Assembly: GCA_022559845.1 (NCBI GenBank)
Contig: CM040126.1
Location: forward strand, 121,868,886 to 121,932,885
Source: Amorphophallus konjac
Taxonomy: Eukaryota; Streptophyta; Magnoliopsida; Alismatales; Araceae
Length of the DNA: 64,000 bases
Reading direction: 5' to 3'
Below, piece by piece: positions 32,651 through 44,790 of the stretch (positions are counted from its first letter, which is position 1; every line of letters starts with the position of its first letter). A program made the position numbers and the translations under genes. The notes beneath the pieces were generated by a model. It made no database searches. It was given only the letters and a program-made list of their open reading frames with translations, and was not told the origin of the DNA.

Positions 32651-34070
32651 TGTCACGTCTCGAGACATATGTACATCGGAAGTAATATCGGGGAACGTGA
32701 GCAGTCGGCAATACGCCTCACGCTAGCAATAAAATCATAGCGCAATAAACATCCACATAAAGAGGAGTACACAATACTTGACCAAAATTCTAACTTTTAT
32801 TGATAATAATGATTCATAGTTACATAAGGTTGACTCTTGATCTACTAGACTCAAGAAAAATTAAAATTTCATAGTAAGACTCAATAAAGTGAAAATTACA
32901 TCACGACTCTAGACTACTTGAAAACTCTTGACATTCTAAGTCTTCTCTCGACCATCAATCATCACTCTCGGACCCGTTGCTAGAATAATCCGAATCTGAC
33001 TCACTTGAACTTCCTGAAAAGAATGAAAAAGTAGGGTAATGAGTACACTTACCCAGTAGGTATCTTCGCATCAACATGGAGGCATGCTTTAAGTAATTAC
33101 ATTTTTGCTCTAGTGAATAAGGTAAAAGAAAATGTGATAAAACACACGAATGAAATCCAAGTAACAAGATATGAATTATAGAGATATGAAGAATATGAAT
33201 GGACAATAGAGCATGATCAAGGAAGATTTATGAGGTAAACTGGCCTTTCATTAAAAAGAATGTACTTCATAACCATAAAGGCTATGCACTAGAATGTCAT
33301 GAACAAGAATGTACTAGTAAGCCTGTAAATTATCACAAGTTTACCTCATGGTTTTCACTCGTCTATAAAAAAAGTACTCCCGGCGCAATGCGATGCAAGT
33401 TTCATCATACCCCATGATTTTTAGCACGTTTCCGGCTATCTACCGAGGGGGCTAGTTTGGAGCCCTTGGACACTGTCCGTGCCCGCTCTTCCATCTTCAA
33501 GTTACAGATCAAGCTACTTCCATGAGAATATAGTAAAGTTTTGGCCAATAATGTTCAATTCAAGAATAGTTTCATGAGAATGTAACCAAGGTAGAGAATG
33601 CACCAATGAACGATTGTGAGAGTTCAAAGAATGATTTATGACAAGGTCATGCTATGGAAGAAATCCGGCAGTATAACGACATATTCCTCAACTTTTATAA
33701 TTCATTAGGTAGCTTTTGAATAAGGTATTAGGTTCTAGATAATCAATAGATCATCTAGGAACTTAGGAAAATCTACCCTTGGGTCAAACCTCGGGTTAAC
33801 ATAGTTTAGACATAAGACGGTCAAGTCTGGACCATTTCTAGATAGAAGCGGTCTTGCAGGACCGTTTATAGATAGATGCGGTTAGAGAAGGACCGTTTCT
33901 TTGAAGAGTCGACGCATGAAGAAAGAAGGTCAACGCAGTGAAACTCTTGGACAGAAGCGATCGCGGGATGACCGCTACTTGACAGTGGCGGTCGCCTGAT
34001 GGCCGCTAAATACAGGATACAGAAAATGCCGGTAAAGTACTTTCTAGACAATTAGGCTTTGAGGGTATAA
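32651..34070 (-). repeat. Gypsy-2 5' LTR, 3' half
   Basis: Minus strand ends GTCTCGAGACGTGACA at 32651, next to the primer site. A TCAATAAAAG element near 32795 could be its polyadenylation signal. It has an array of gcggtc/gaccg inverted motifs at 33830-34010, also found in the other half (61720-61810). No gene: the small frame at 32955-33206 lacks any known domain. The two halves together give an LTR of about 3.0 kb. Confidence 0.7.
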
Positions 34071-34900
34071 TGATGTGGGACAGAAGTGGGGGGTCTTCTT
34101 CTTCCTTCTGATCATAGTCGCGCTATACCCATTACGCGCGTTCTGAAGAACGCGCTATATTGTTTACGCGCGTTCACAGACAACAGCAGAACGAAGAACC
34201 TCGACGTTGGGGCTCCCGTGGATGACTCTAGGGGATCAAAACACAAGGGGACAACACACAGGAGGATAGAGAACACACGGGGGATGCTTAAAATGAAATC
34301 AAACCAAGCAAATCCTATCTAGGATAACTTTTGTGAAGGTGGGTGTGGGGGTGAACGGCAAGGGAAGGAGGGTGGACGTAGATGATGTTAGGGCCTTGAA
34401 GAGGCTTGGCTGGGGCCTCACACCCGAACCCATCGCAGGTATGGTGCAGCCGAGCTCCATCCAGATCGTAACAACACCTTTGGCGGAGATGGGGAGGTGG
34501 AATCGTGGTTGGAAGAAGATCAAAGCTCCGAATGGAGCCTCACACTCGACCCCGTCTCAGAGCCGATGCACCCGGGGCTTCGATCATCCTCCATTGAAGG
34601 GGAAAAGGAGAGGATCAGAGGGACAGAATTGGGCCTCGCACCCAGAGAGGGTCGGAGGAAGGTGGGTTTCCAAAGATTTGGAGGGATAGCCATGGGCTAA
34701 ACTCAAGAACACTCATACTTCGATTTCATTCATTCATTCTATGCTTAATCAAACGAACGGGGTACATATATAGGGAAAGGGAAGACAAAACGATGCTAAC
34801 ACGTCGATTTACAACCATGGAAGACAGCTAACATCGAAGACTTTGAGGAATTCGACGCCGAGAAGTTGGACTGGCTGCACCCACGTGTCTGCCTGAGATC

Positions 34901-34994
34901 GCGCTAGGGGAACCTAGCGCCTTCTTCAGGTTGCGCTAGGGACCTATAGCGCCTTCTTCAAGATTGCGCTTGGGACCTATAGCGCCTTCATGTT
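34901..34994. repeat. Three hairpin repeats GCGCTAGGGACCTATAGCGC
   Basis: Units start at 34901, 34933 and 34966, spaced 32-33 bp, each with self-complementary ends (gcgcta...tagcgc). Related cgcgctata/tacgcgcg motifs are at 34122-34170. Confidence 0.85.
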
Positions 34995-35325
34995 TGGCCT
35001 GGAAGCTTGCTCGATTTGCTTCGGCTTGACGGCTGGCTTGATTCCCATCATACAACCAGCTCGACATCCTAGTGGAAATCCCAGGCTCGCAAAGACTTAC
35101 GGAGGCCTTGAAACAAGATCACCTAGTCTGGTGGAAGGAATATCCAACGGAGAGACCACAAGTCCAAGAGGTGTACTTATAAGTGCAAAAGTGTATCTAA
35201 TGGCAATGCACCGGGGTATGCACCATGTACTTAAGAAAAGACTATAGATGAGAAGGGATTGTGGCAAACAACGATCAGAACATCATTCAAACAAGTCTAT
35301 GAAGCATATAGAATTAACTTTAATA

Positions 35326-35330
35326 CAAAT
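35326..35330 (+). repeat. Target-site duplication of the Tat element (left, CAAAT)
   Basis: Right copy is caaac at 61500-61504, one transition different. Confidence 0.75.
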
Positions 35331-36188
35331 TGAGGAGGGTAAAACTAGCTCGGCCCATGACCGGCCTGTTTTAATGAGCCTAATCCGACTCCGGATCTGC
35401 AGCGTGCCCAAGGGGTGCCCAGCGGTTGCAGCCCATTAAGGGGTGGCCCACTACGGCTCAACATCGGATTCGACAGTGCAGAAAGGCTATGGCCCAGGCA
35501 CAATAACCGCCAGAGAACCCTCCGACGACCGATCGTTATCCCCCACGACGTCGGCGTTGACCCCATAATGGGCGAGCACGCCCCACGAGCACCGTAAGAC
35601 TCGCCTAGGGACCAGCTGACGTCGGGGTAATCGCCCTCAAACGGGAAACTCCCACTACAATCACAGGAGGCGTTACATTACTACCCACGCCCTTCCTTGT
35701 TAAGGGATATGCCTCATGCTCCAGGATAACCCCCTATAAAAGGGACCTCGACAGAGAAGAGAGGTACGGTGGATCATTCTGCCAAATCGCTATGCAAGAG
35801 AATAGAGCTACTAGCCCTACTACAGAAAGAGAGAAGCAACGACAATCCGCACCCAGAGGAAGGATTCCTTCTGCATGACCTTACCGCCCAGCGAGCACTC
35901 GCAGAGTGAACACTGGGAGCGGCGAGCACTCATCTGGAGGATCTATATGGCCCCTCGAGCTTCTACTATGGCCACTCTCTCACTCTCTTGCCTGCTCTTC
36001 TCTACTCTTTATTAATCCTTTGCTAACTTAAGCATCGGAGGGTTATCCCCTGGGGTAACACCCGGGACTCCTTTGGACGCCTTTTGGCTTCTGGTGCTTG
36101 CAAGCTTCCACGGGTGCTGGACGAACTTCCCCATTCAATAAATAGAGAAGGTGGTACATGACATAGAAACCAGATCTCTACCTCTACA
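35331..36188 (+). repeat. 5' LTR of the Tat element (858 bp)
   Basis: Starts TGAGGAGGGTAAAACTAGC, ends ctacctctaca. TATA box ctataaaa at 35734-35741. Confidence 0.92.
35734..35741 (+). promoter_or_regulatory. TATA box of the Tat 5' LTR
   Basis: ctataaaa in the setting ccccctataaaaggg. Duplicated in the 3' LTR. Confidence 0.75.
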
Positions 36189-36193
36189 CTTCT

Positions 36194-36211
36194 TGGCGCC
36201 GTCTGTGGGAA
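36194..36211 (+). other. Primer binding site of the Tat element
   Basis: TGGCGCCGTCTGTGGGAA, six bases after the 5' LTR; the TGGCGCCGTCTGTGGG form is typical of Tat-lineage elements. Confidence 0.85.
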
Positions 36212-36252
36212 CCTAGAGTGAAAGGCCATTGCACCCCGTGGGAGTCTCCGCA

Positions 36253-37380
36253 ATGCCAGCAACCGGGGTCACGGATCGCATCGGGGACCCAACTCCCGCC
36301 GTCGATCGTAGGAGGCATCCTCTACCCACCCACGGTAAGAAGTTATGCCGATCGACCTTGAGGAAATTCTCCAGCAGATCCAAGCCCTGACCGGATTATG
36401 TCAGGAACTTCTAAGCCGACCTGCGGACCCCCAGCATGTCCCGCCGGAACAGTGGCAGAACGAGAGGGTCTGAACCAGGGAGAGTTCTCGCCAAGTGCGG
36501 GAGGCTTCCCGTGCCTCCGTTGCAAGGACCTGATGATCGCGCAGTTCGCCCGCACCAAGGGTGCGTAGCCCATTGCACTCCAACCCGGAGATGGATCGCC
36601 AGCTCCAGCACATCAATGAGATAGAAAACAAAGTCCGTTAGTTGGACGACATCCTCTTGGTCGCCAAGAACCATGATCTTATCGACGACGACCAGGACTT
36701 TCATGCTCCCTTCTCTAAGAAGATCATGGAAGCCCCATCCCGCCAAAGCTCCAGTTGCCGTCTTTCACCTCCGACGACGGCACCACCGACCCGGCCGACC
36801 ACATGCACAGTTTTGAGTCTCACCTGGTCTTTCACCGGGCCTCGAACACTGTGAAATGCCTGGCGTTCATCACGACTCTTCGGGAGAACGCCCGGGCTTG
36901 GTTTGAGTCCTTATCGACCTAGACCATCTCCTCCTTCTAGCAGCTCAAGAAGCTGTTCAAGGAGAACTTCATTGGCCGCCGAAAGATGGCTAAGTCGGAG
37001 GTGACCCTGCTAGCTCTCAGGCAGGGGAAAGAAGAGTCACTGTGGGACTTCGTCTCCCGCTTCCGGGCGGAGGCGCTTCAGATCCCACACCTCGACATCA
37101 GCATCGCCACTACTACCCTCACCCAGGGGACGCGGGACCATATCCTCCGACGCGCCCTCGGAGTCGAAGCCCTGACAACCCTCACTGATCTCCTCGCTCT
37201 GGCACAGAAGCTTACGTGATGTGAGGAAAACACTGCGGCCCTAGGCCACGCGGTCGGAATTGATCGGTCTGACCGGAAGAGATCTGTCGACTAACCGCGA
37301 GAAGGGCGGAATAAGCGGGAGCGACGCAACTGAGACCGTCCGGAAAAGGAAAGGGGTAATTACCGCAACTATACGCCCCT
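36253..37380 (+). pseudogene. Tat gag
   Basis: First ATG at 36253. After a Pro/Arg-rich head with a frame change near 36340, a retrotransposon-gag domain is readable: TDPADHMHSFESH around 36790, CLAFITTLRENARAWFESL, LKKLFKENFIGRRKMAKS, then LLALRQGKEESLWDFVSRFRAEALQI (36986-37219). Stops near 36470, 36915, 36940 and 37217 break it. Forms the particle and binds the RNA. Confidence 0.82.
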
Positions 37381-38230
37381 GATAGCTCCTCCTGACCAGA
37401 TCCTGATGGAGATCCGCGAGGACCCGTTTCTCAAATGGCCTCCCCAGATGACGTCGGATCCGAACTCGAGGAGCAAGAAGAAGTACTGCCGCTACCACCG
37501 CGACCACGTTCACGATACCGCCATGTGCATTAACCTGAAGGACGCAATCAAGGACCTTATCCGCAGAGGACTCCTTGATAAGTTCCTCACCAAGGCTGCG
37601 GAGAAGCGACAACGAACACCTCCGCCCCTCGACAACCGACCCAACGGGAAGGAGATCATGATGATCTCTTGGGGGCCGGCTGCAGGCGGAGATAGCGCAA
37701 GCAGGTGACGACGGTACGCATCGACCATCAACACCGTGGGATGAAGTGACGGCACCCGACAAGATAAAGCCGCTCCAGGACACCTGAAATATCCCATTGT
37801 CTTCTCGGAGGATGACCTAGACGGCATAACCACTCCCCATTCCGATGTGTTGGTGGTCTCAGCCACCATCAACTAGTGTACCATGCGCCGAATCTTGGTG
37901 GATAATCGAAGCGGTCCTGATGTTATTACGTATGACTATCTTGTGCTAATGGGTGTGGATTTGTCTTAACTCACGCCGTTGTACACACCGTTGTATGGAT
38001 TCTCGAGCACTACGGTCCGCCTGAAAGGACACATATCACTCCCGATCACGTTCGGGACCGTGCCGAAAGATGTAACCTTCCTCACAGACTTCACGATCGT
38101 CCGCATGATGACCGGGTATAACGCCATCATCGGGCAAGGGATCCTCGGCACTCTTCAAGGTGTCCCCTCCTCTTATCACCAGAAGCTCAAGTTTCCCACT
38201 CCTCGATGAGTGGGAGAGGTCTGAGGGGAT
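37381..38230 (+). pseudogene. Tat gag end and aspartic protease
   Basis: The 37406-37708 frame shows YCRYHRDHVHDTAMC, the lineage's zinc-like CX..H box after gag. The protease is at about 37860-38210: ILVDNRSGPDVI has arginine where the active-site glycine follows the aspartate region, so the catalytic motif is damaged, then LKGHISLPITFGTVP and YNAIIGQGILG. Several stops are present. Confidence 0.78.
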
Positions 38231-38368
38231 CAAAGGGAGTCCATAAGGTACTACCTCATCTCAACACGCGATCGGAAGCCCGAGGAAACACCACTCGAGA
38301 AGAAGGCAAGAACTGAAGACCCAGGTCCGAGTGCAAGCACTCCAGTAGAGGACTTATACCTCATCCGA

Positions 38369-39147
38369 GTGAGAGAAGACCCGAGTAGAATGCTTAGGAT
38401 CGGGGCTGCTATATCCGAGCACGATAAGGAAGCCTACGTAAGCTTCCTCACGGCCAACCAGGACGTGTTTGCTTGGTCCGAGGATGAACTCTCCGGAATC
38501 CCACCAGAAGTTATCATACACCAACTTAGGTTGGGTCTAACCTACCTCCCAGTCCAACAGTGCCGAAGGCGTTGTAACACCGAGCGGCAAACCATCATCA
38601 AGGAGCAAGTAAGCAAGAAGTTACGCTGAGGGCTACTCAGGCCCATTCGGTATCCAAACTGGGTGGCGAATGTGGTCCTGGTTCCCAAGAGCAATGGGAA
38701 GTGGCAAATGTGTGTAGACTACACTGACCTCAACAAAGCTAGACCTAAAGATAGCTTCCCCATACCACGGATCGACCAACTGGTCGACGCTATGGCTGGA
38801 CACGAGATGCTGAGTTTCATAGATGCCTACTCTGGGTACCACCAAATCAGCATGCATGAGCCCGACCAAGACAAGACAACATTCGTCACCAACCACGGCT
38901 TGTATTGCTACACCCGCATGCCGTTCGGATTGAAGAATGCAGGAGCAACTTATCAGCGCCTCGTCAACCATATGTTCAACTCGCAGATTGGTCGCAACAT
39001 GGAGGTCTACATCGACGACATGCTCGTGAAGAGCCTCCAAGCGGCCGAGCACTTGGGAGACCTGGCGGAGACCTTCGCGACACTCAGGATGTACAATATG
39101 AAACTCAACCCGAATAAATGCACGTTTGGGGTTAAATTAGGGAAGTT
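38369..39147 (+). pseudogene. Tat reverse transcriptase, N-terminal part
   Basis: FAWSEDELSGIPPEV leads in; a TGA at about 38627 follows. From 38663: NVVLVPKSNGKWQMCVDYTDLNKARPKD, FIDAYSGYHQI, MPFGLKNAGATYQRL, and the catalytic YIDDMLVKS, intact. The domain stops at the insertion of the 39148-43632 element inside LGKF and resumes at 43633 with FLGFLVTH. Confidence 0.9.
39143..39147 (+). repeat. Target-site duplication AAGTT (left copy)
   Basis: Matches 43633-43637 exactly. Confidence 0.92.
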
Positions 39148-41365
39148 TGATGGGGGCATCAAAGGCTATTTCCTTATACGGGTGGAACGTATTTGTGTGT
39201 TATGGCTTGTATGAGATTGTAATTGTGTATTTGTTTGATTTCTTTCATTTGGGCTCCTTTTAAGGCTTATAATAAGCCATTGGGCCACTTGTAATGTAGA
39301 GTCTATGACTAGGTTGTCATTAGTAGTGTCCATTAGGAGCTTATTTCATATTGGACCTTAAGGCCATCATTATGGACCTTAATAGCCACTTTAGGCCCAA
39401 GTGGGCTTTCCCCCTCTCATGGACCACCAAGATTTGGAAGGCCCAAGTCTAGACATGGGTTATGGATGGCCTTGGACCAGCCTTGGCCCAAGAAAGGCCC
39501 AAGTAGGGAGCGCCCCTTATTTTAGCCTTATTAGGCTTGGTTGGTGAAATTTAGGTGAGTTTGAATGGAAATGGTCCAAGTTTGATTAGAATAATTGTTA
39601 AGTGTTTTGACCACATGGGAGAACTCTTTTGTGAACTCCCTAGTTTGCCCTTCCAAACCCTAGATCTATGGGTAACCAAGGTCATTTGTCATCTACCATA
39701 TATACTTGTAATTTTTCATTTGATGGAATTAATAAAGAAGAAAAAATGTTGAAGGCTTGAAGCCATTTGCGCCCCTCTCCCTCTCCTATGGTGTTATTCC
39801 TCCCTCCTCCAGATTTCTAGAGTGTACAACCTCTCTATCCCCTCCCCTCTATCTCTGATCTTCATCTCAGGTGCCGCCGCCACCGTTCGTGCCGCCATCG
39901 AGCCGCCGCGAAGCCGATTCTGAAGTTCTATCCATCTAGGATAGCAGGCTCTTCAACGAATTTTATCTCTCAGCAAAGGATTCTTCTTGAGCTCAAATTC
40001 TCAGGACATGTTCCAGAGGTTCCCTCCATCACTCCAAAAAATTGGTTTGGCCTCTAGTCTCTGAAATCCATTTTTCCATTTTCGTCCACCATTTCATTCC
40101 AGTTCTGCCAGGTTTCTATCTACAGTGACAACAACCCTGAGTTTCCCATCTCCGGACCACGTTTTGATTTTTTAAGGAGCCCCCAAATTTACTGGAGGTT
40201 CTATCTACCATCCCCTCCACCCACGAATTTTTTTGGAATTTCTAAAGGACATCTCCTATTTTCTAAAATTCTTCTTCAGGCTCCCCTACAGTTCTATCAG
40301 CCAATGTCCAGATCCGACCACCCATCAGTATAAAATCCAAAACAAATCCAAACCTCCACCAATCCCTTCATAAGAATTATTTCCGTTTTCCTCTCCCTCC
40401 CCTCTATAACTTTCATGAAGTGTTCGAAGCCTGAATCGGAGGTCTACCCTGCGGTCAACGGCAGTTCTCAAAAAACTGCTCTGCTGTTCTGAGATTTCGG
40501 GAACTATCCAATAGAAACTTCAAAAATAGATTAAGGAAAAATCCGTGCAGATCCAGTTCATCTCTCTGGTACTAGATTGAAGGACTTCGAAAGAGCTTTC
40601 CAACGATACCTCTTGTGATTCGATCCGACGTCAGGATTGATCGCAGCAGCTGATCTCGTCGGATCGCGCGCTGAAAAACAGAAGTTCCAGATCCGTGGGA
40701 AGCAAATCCGGCGAGTGACGATCGGAGCCACCCGGCCTCCGTCCGGCGAACCAGCGCGCCGCCATCCCAGGAAGCGCTTCCCCAGGCGTCCCCACCACAG
40801 TGGTGCCACCTCGGTCCCACACGGCCCCACCGACCAGCGTGTGGGCCCCACAACCAGCAGCATACGCCGTCCGAACCGCGCCGACGGGGTGATCAAGTGC
40901 AGCCCGTCAACCCGACATCGGTCCTCCCGGGCCCACTTGTGTAGCCCTTTACCTCCCTGCGTGGAGTGAGTGATATTTCATTGCTGTAATTTAAGTCATT
41001 CCTGTTACCGGGAGTTACCGAATTCGGCCGGGATCGTCTTCCCCACGCCGAGAGCATGGAGGTATCGTATTCGCTCCTTGCTTGGCACTTTGCTTTATTT
41101 CATATATGCTTGTTTATGCCGCTGCTAGAGAGCATGTTAAGTTAATCTAGCTCGCTATATTTTTATATCACCGCTGCTGCGAGAGAGAGCGAGACCATCC
41201 CGTGACCCAATCCGGGCACAAGAGAGAGCCGACCACCCTAGCTCTTTGCCGGTTTCTCAACTGCGCACGTCCGACGCTTCCCTCGTTAGGGACGATCGGG
41301 AGCTTGCTTAGAGTCTGAGGATCACATATCCATTTTGAGTCGAGTCGCGTGTCCGTCTCGCATCA
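39148..41365 (+). repeat. 5' LTR of the gag-only element (2218 bp)
   Basis: Its last 240 bp (41126-41365) match 43393-43632. The stretch at 40890-41000 matches, inverted, the LTR of the element at 48508. Small frames here show no domains. Confidence 0.88.
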
Positions 41366-41368
41366 ATT

Positions 41369-41380
41369 TGGCATCAGAGT
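41369..41380 (+). other. Primer binding site of the gag-only element
   Basis: TGGCATCAGAGT, two changes from the standard Met tRNA site. Confidence 0.7.
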
Positions 41381-41639
41381 GAGTTTGAGTCTAGGGTGTC
41401 TTAAAAAAAGAGTGTCATTTACGTCTAGTCATCGTCTAAGTCGGTCTAGGTTGCATTTACATCCCTTTACTCGGTATATAAAAGGTGTTGTCTGAACGTT
41501 AGGCTACGCCTATCGGAAAGGCCGCACACTTGCGCGAGTGGTCTTTGGATCGATTAACTCCGCCACGTACCGAGTCTTGGTTAGGTCTAGGTGCATCACG
41601 TGTTTACATTGGTCTGTGTCTCCTAGTCCTTGCATCCTT

Positions 41640-43203
41640 TGCATGCCCACTCGGCGAGGTACCCAATACCATCGCCCTGCACCTATGGCCAACCCACGGG
41701 ATATCATCTCGGGAGACCTTCAGTCCTTGCGCGAGGCGATCATGACCCTCGTAGGTCGGATGGACCAAACCGAGGCTACCTTTAAGAGCTTCTCGGACCG
41801 CATAGATGACCGTTTTAACGCCATGGAGGAACGGATGGAGTCATCCGACTGATCCGTCAAGGTCTGGTCGGACGGTTGGATAAGATGTCGCACGGGGACC
41901 CTCCTATAGTGGCCCAAGGCCCACCCATACCCGCTCAGGCGGCTGTCCAAGGCCAAGCCACTCCCTTAGCCCCGGCCCAGCTTGTCTATGTGGCCCACGA
42001 CCCGCCCGCACATGCTCCTAAGCCACCACGGGCTCCTCCACCTGCCCCTCCTCGGGTTCCCAAACTACCGCGCCGTGACCTTGGTCTCGAGGACTATGGG
42101 TCCGATAATGCCTATGAGAGGTATGGTCAACGCCGTCGTGGCCTCCAACAACAAAGAGATGAGGAGGACGATAGGGTCCTTAAGACCGTGCGAGCGGATC
42201 CTCCCATTTTTTACGGGTCTTTAGATCCGAAAGCCTATTTAGATTGGGAGTTCGGCATGGACCGATACTTCGATTGGTACGACATGTCGGAACGTTGAAG
42301 GATCGATTTGCTACCATGAAGCTCATGGGACAGGCACAAACCTATTGGAAGAATGTAGAGAGCCTATTATTTCAGCGGCTAGAGCCCCCGATTGACACAT
42401 GGGGTGAAATGAAGCTTAAGCTTCGGTAAAAGTACCTTCCTCCCACGTACCGTCAGCGACTCATCGATAGGTGGCAAAGTCTTAGCCAGGGAGACCGATC
42501 CATCTCCGAATACATTGCTGAATTTGATGAGCACTTTCTACGATGTGGTGTCTCTGAGAAGAGTACCATGCCCGTGTCCCGCTTTCGACGTGGTTTGCGG
42601 CCACACTACCAGTATGAGCTATTCTGCCGCAATGCCAAGACGTTGGAAGATGCATATCAAGTTGCTCTTGAGTTGGAGCAATTTGACGGAGAGTTCGAGT
42701 CTAGCCATCGGTCGGGTGCCACCCCTCCTCGTAGCACCGAGCCCCGCCACTCTTTAGGCCCACCTCAACGGGCCCCCATGGCTCGATCTCAGGAGCCCAC
42801 TCGTCAGAAGCATTTCGCTCCACGGCCTCATCTTCCCCCACCCTGGGATCTACCTCCATCCCAACCCCCGTCACCCATTGCCCACCCTCTGGCACCGGCA
42901 CCCCCACCCCTATTGCCCAAGACACCTACACCTCCACCATTGCTGCCTACACCCCCTACCCGTCGGGAGGATAAGGGTAAGGGCCCTCTCATCGGAGAGA
43001 GTAGTAGGTCCCGTCTATAGTGTTTCCATTGTCATGGGTTTGGCCACTTTGCCAACCAATGCCCCACTCGTACCACACTAGCCCTAGGGGTTGGAGAAGC
43101 CTCGCCTTCTGGGCTCGAGATTGTTTACTATGAGGCCGATCCGGAACTCACCGATGAGCATGAAGCTCAGGAGTTTGCCGCAGCTCAGGATGCAGCCACT
43201 TAG
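41640..43203 (+). pseudogene. gypsy-like gag with CCHC knuckle
   Basis: The likely start is the ATG near 41643 (MPTRRGTQYH). A heptad-rich head (SLREAIMTLVGRMDQTE) is followed by a Pro-rich linker, FYGSLDPKAYLDWEFGMDRYFDWYDMS, a retrotransposon-gag domain (YWKNVESLL, YLPPTYRQRLIDRWQSLSQG, FRRGLRPHYQYELF), a long Pro-rich stretch and one knuckle, CFHCHGFGHFANQC. Frame changes occur near 41860, 42300 and 42500; a TAG at 43018 just before the knuckle fits a CAG codon. The region 43204-43392 is non-coding. Confidence 0.82.
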
Positions 43204-43392
43204 TGGGGATGATGTTACCGTCTTAAGTCTAGGGTCATATATGAGTCAGTGTGTTTTCTTTGTGTGGTTTGTTTGTGTGGTGTGTTTTGAGTCAATTGTT
43301 TGTATGGTTTGCATACGTGTGTTAGTGCATGGTGAGTCTGCATGTGTCTTGTGCAAGCTCGTTGTCGGTCTCTTATAAGTGAGAGAGCATGT

Positions 43393-43632
43393 TAGAGAGC
43401 ATGTTAGGTTAATCTAGCTCGCTATATTTTTATATCACCGCTGCTGCGAGAGAGTGCGAGACCGTCCCGTGACCCGATCCGGGCACAAGAGAGAGCCGAC
43501 CACCCTAGCTCTTTGCCGGTTTCTCAACCGCGCACGTCCGACGCTTCCCTCGTTAGGGACAATCGGGAGCTTGCTTAGAGTCCGAGGATCGCATATCCAT
43601 TTGGAGTCGAGTCGCGTGTCCGTCCCGCATCA
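43393..43632 (+). repeat. Truncated 3' LTR of the gag-only element (240 bp)
   Basis: Matches the last 240 bp of the 5' LTR. At its left edge agagagcatgtta occurs twice in direct succession (about 43382-43405), a likely deletion or template-switch junction. Confidence 0.88.
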
Positions 43633-44180
43633 AAGTTCCTCGGGTTCCTCGTCACCCACTGAGGGATAGAGGCCAACCCTGACCAGATTCGAGCGGTGCT
43701 GGAAATGAAACGCCCGGGATGAGTGAGGGATGTGCAGTGCCTCACCGGATGCATTGCCACCTTGACACGGTTTCTATCCCGAGCGGCTGAGAGATGCCTT
43801 CCTTTCTTCTAACTAATCAAGCAAGCCAACAAGGCACCGGAGAAGAAAGGGCAGATCGACTGGGACCAAGAATGCGAGCAGGCATTTGAAGAGCTGAAGC
43901 AATATCTGGCATCTCCTCCCGTCCTCTCGAAACCACAAAAAGGTGTGCAACTGCTCCTGTACCTGTCCGTGACGCCGAGCACGATGAGCACAATGCTCGC
44001 CCGGGAGGGGAGTAATATCATGAAGCCCGTCTACTACGTAAGCCGGGCATTACAAGGGCCAGAATTCCTATACTCACGGACTGAAAAGTTCACCTTAGCC
44101 CTGATCATGGCCGCCCGCAAGCTGCGACCATACTTCTTGGCTCACCCAATCACCATCCTCACCGACCAACCACTACGATA
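43633..44180 (+). pseudogene. Tat RT end and first RNase H
   Basis: Resumes the RT with FLGFLVTH, GIEANPDQIRAVLEMK, LTGCIATLTRFLSR, then the thumb and RNase H-like tether FEELKQYLASPPVL, PVYYVSRALQGPE and ILTDQPLR. Stops at about 43661, 43720, 43810 and 44179. The first RNase H lacks a clear leading catalytic aspartate (LLLYLSVTP). Confidence 0.85.
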
Positions 44181-44211
44181 GATCCTTCAGAACCCTGACG
44201 CATCAGGGAGG

Positions 44212-44790
44212 TTGATCAAATGGGCTATCGAGTTAAGTGAGTTCGACATCAAATACTGCTCAAGGACGGCAATCAAGGCCCAGGCTCTCGCCGACTTCAT
44301 CGCCGAATGTACGATACCTACCGAAGATTCGCCCGAGCAGTCCTCAGGGCCCACATGGGTGCTGTATGTCGATGGATCATCCTGCATCGCTGGCAGCGGA
44401 GTGGGGTTAGTCCTACTATCACTAGAGGGGTTGGAACATCAGTATACCCTGCGTTTCAACTTACCGACCATGAATAACGTGGCCGAGTATGAAGCGCTTC
44501 TCTTAGGGCTGCATATGGCGAAACATCTGGGGGTGACTAGTGTGCGAGCATAGAGCGATTCCATGCTCGTCGCCAACCAAGTCAAAGGGGAATTCGAGGC
44601 GCGCTTGTCCTCCATGATCAAGTACCTGGGGAAGGCCATGACCGTAGTGAAGGAGTTTCCCTACTTCGAGATGGTCCACATCCCCAGGGAGGAGAACATC
44701 CGCACAGATGCTCTGTCTCGCCTGGCGTCGGCGACCACGGTCTCCAACTCTAGATCAGTCTTGATCGAGGAGTTGTCAGCGCCGAGCATA
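44212..44790 (+). pseudogene. Second, archaeal-type RNase H of the Tat element
   Basis: After the tether (ELSEFDIKY) comes a complete second RNase H: YVDGSSCIAGSGVGLVL (Asp), NNVAEYEALLLGLHMAK (Glu), SDSMLVANQVKGEF (Asp), and NIRTDALSRLAS (last Asp). One TAG at 44551-44553 interrupts it. Two RNase H domains in one pol are a known trait of Tat/Ogre elements and firmly place this element. Confidence 0.9.

Larger units (their letters stand above)
34071..35330 (-). repeat. Possible solo LTR inside the Gypsy-2 LTR
   Basis: GC-richer than its surroundings. The plus start tgatgtggga is the complement of ...TCCCACATCA, very like the TCCCGCATCA ends of the elements at 39148 and 48508. The run tataa at 34066-34070 recurs at 61505-61509 beyond the Tat insertion, a possible 5-bp duplication. 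On the minus strand a TATA-like ctatatatg near 34770 precedes a leader-like stretch. A frame at 34333-34689 has no recognisable domain. The other terminus does not start with TG, so this call is tentative. Confidence 0.45.
39148..43632 (+). mobile_element. Non-autonomous gag-only gypsy-like LTR element (4485 bp)
   Basis: Begins TGATGGGGGCATC and ends CCCGCATCA with a perfect AAGTT duplication. 5' LTR 39148-41365 (2218 bp); only the last 240 bp of the 3' LTR remain (43393-43632). Between them there is a Met-type primer site and a gag gene, with no protease, RT or integrase. It belongs to the same family as 48508-56053 by LTR end and leader similarity. It would need enzymes in trans. It interrupts the Tat RT. 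Confidence 0.88.

Noticed and set aside
36023..36262. Minus-strand frame over the Tat primer site
   Set aside because: It overlaps the LTR end and primer site and has no domain.
40558..40969. Overlapping frames near 40.6-41.0 kb on both strands
   Set aside because: GC-rich part of the 39148 element LTR; no domain and no conservation of frame in the related LTR at 48508.
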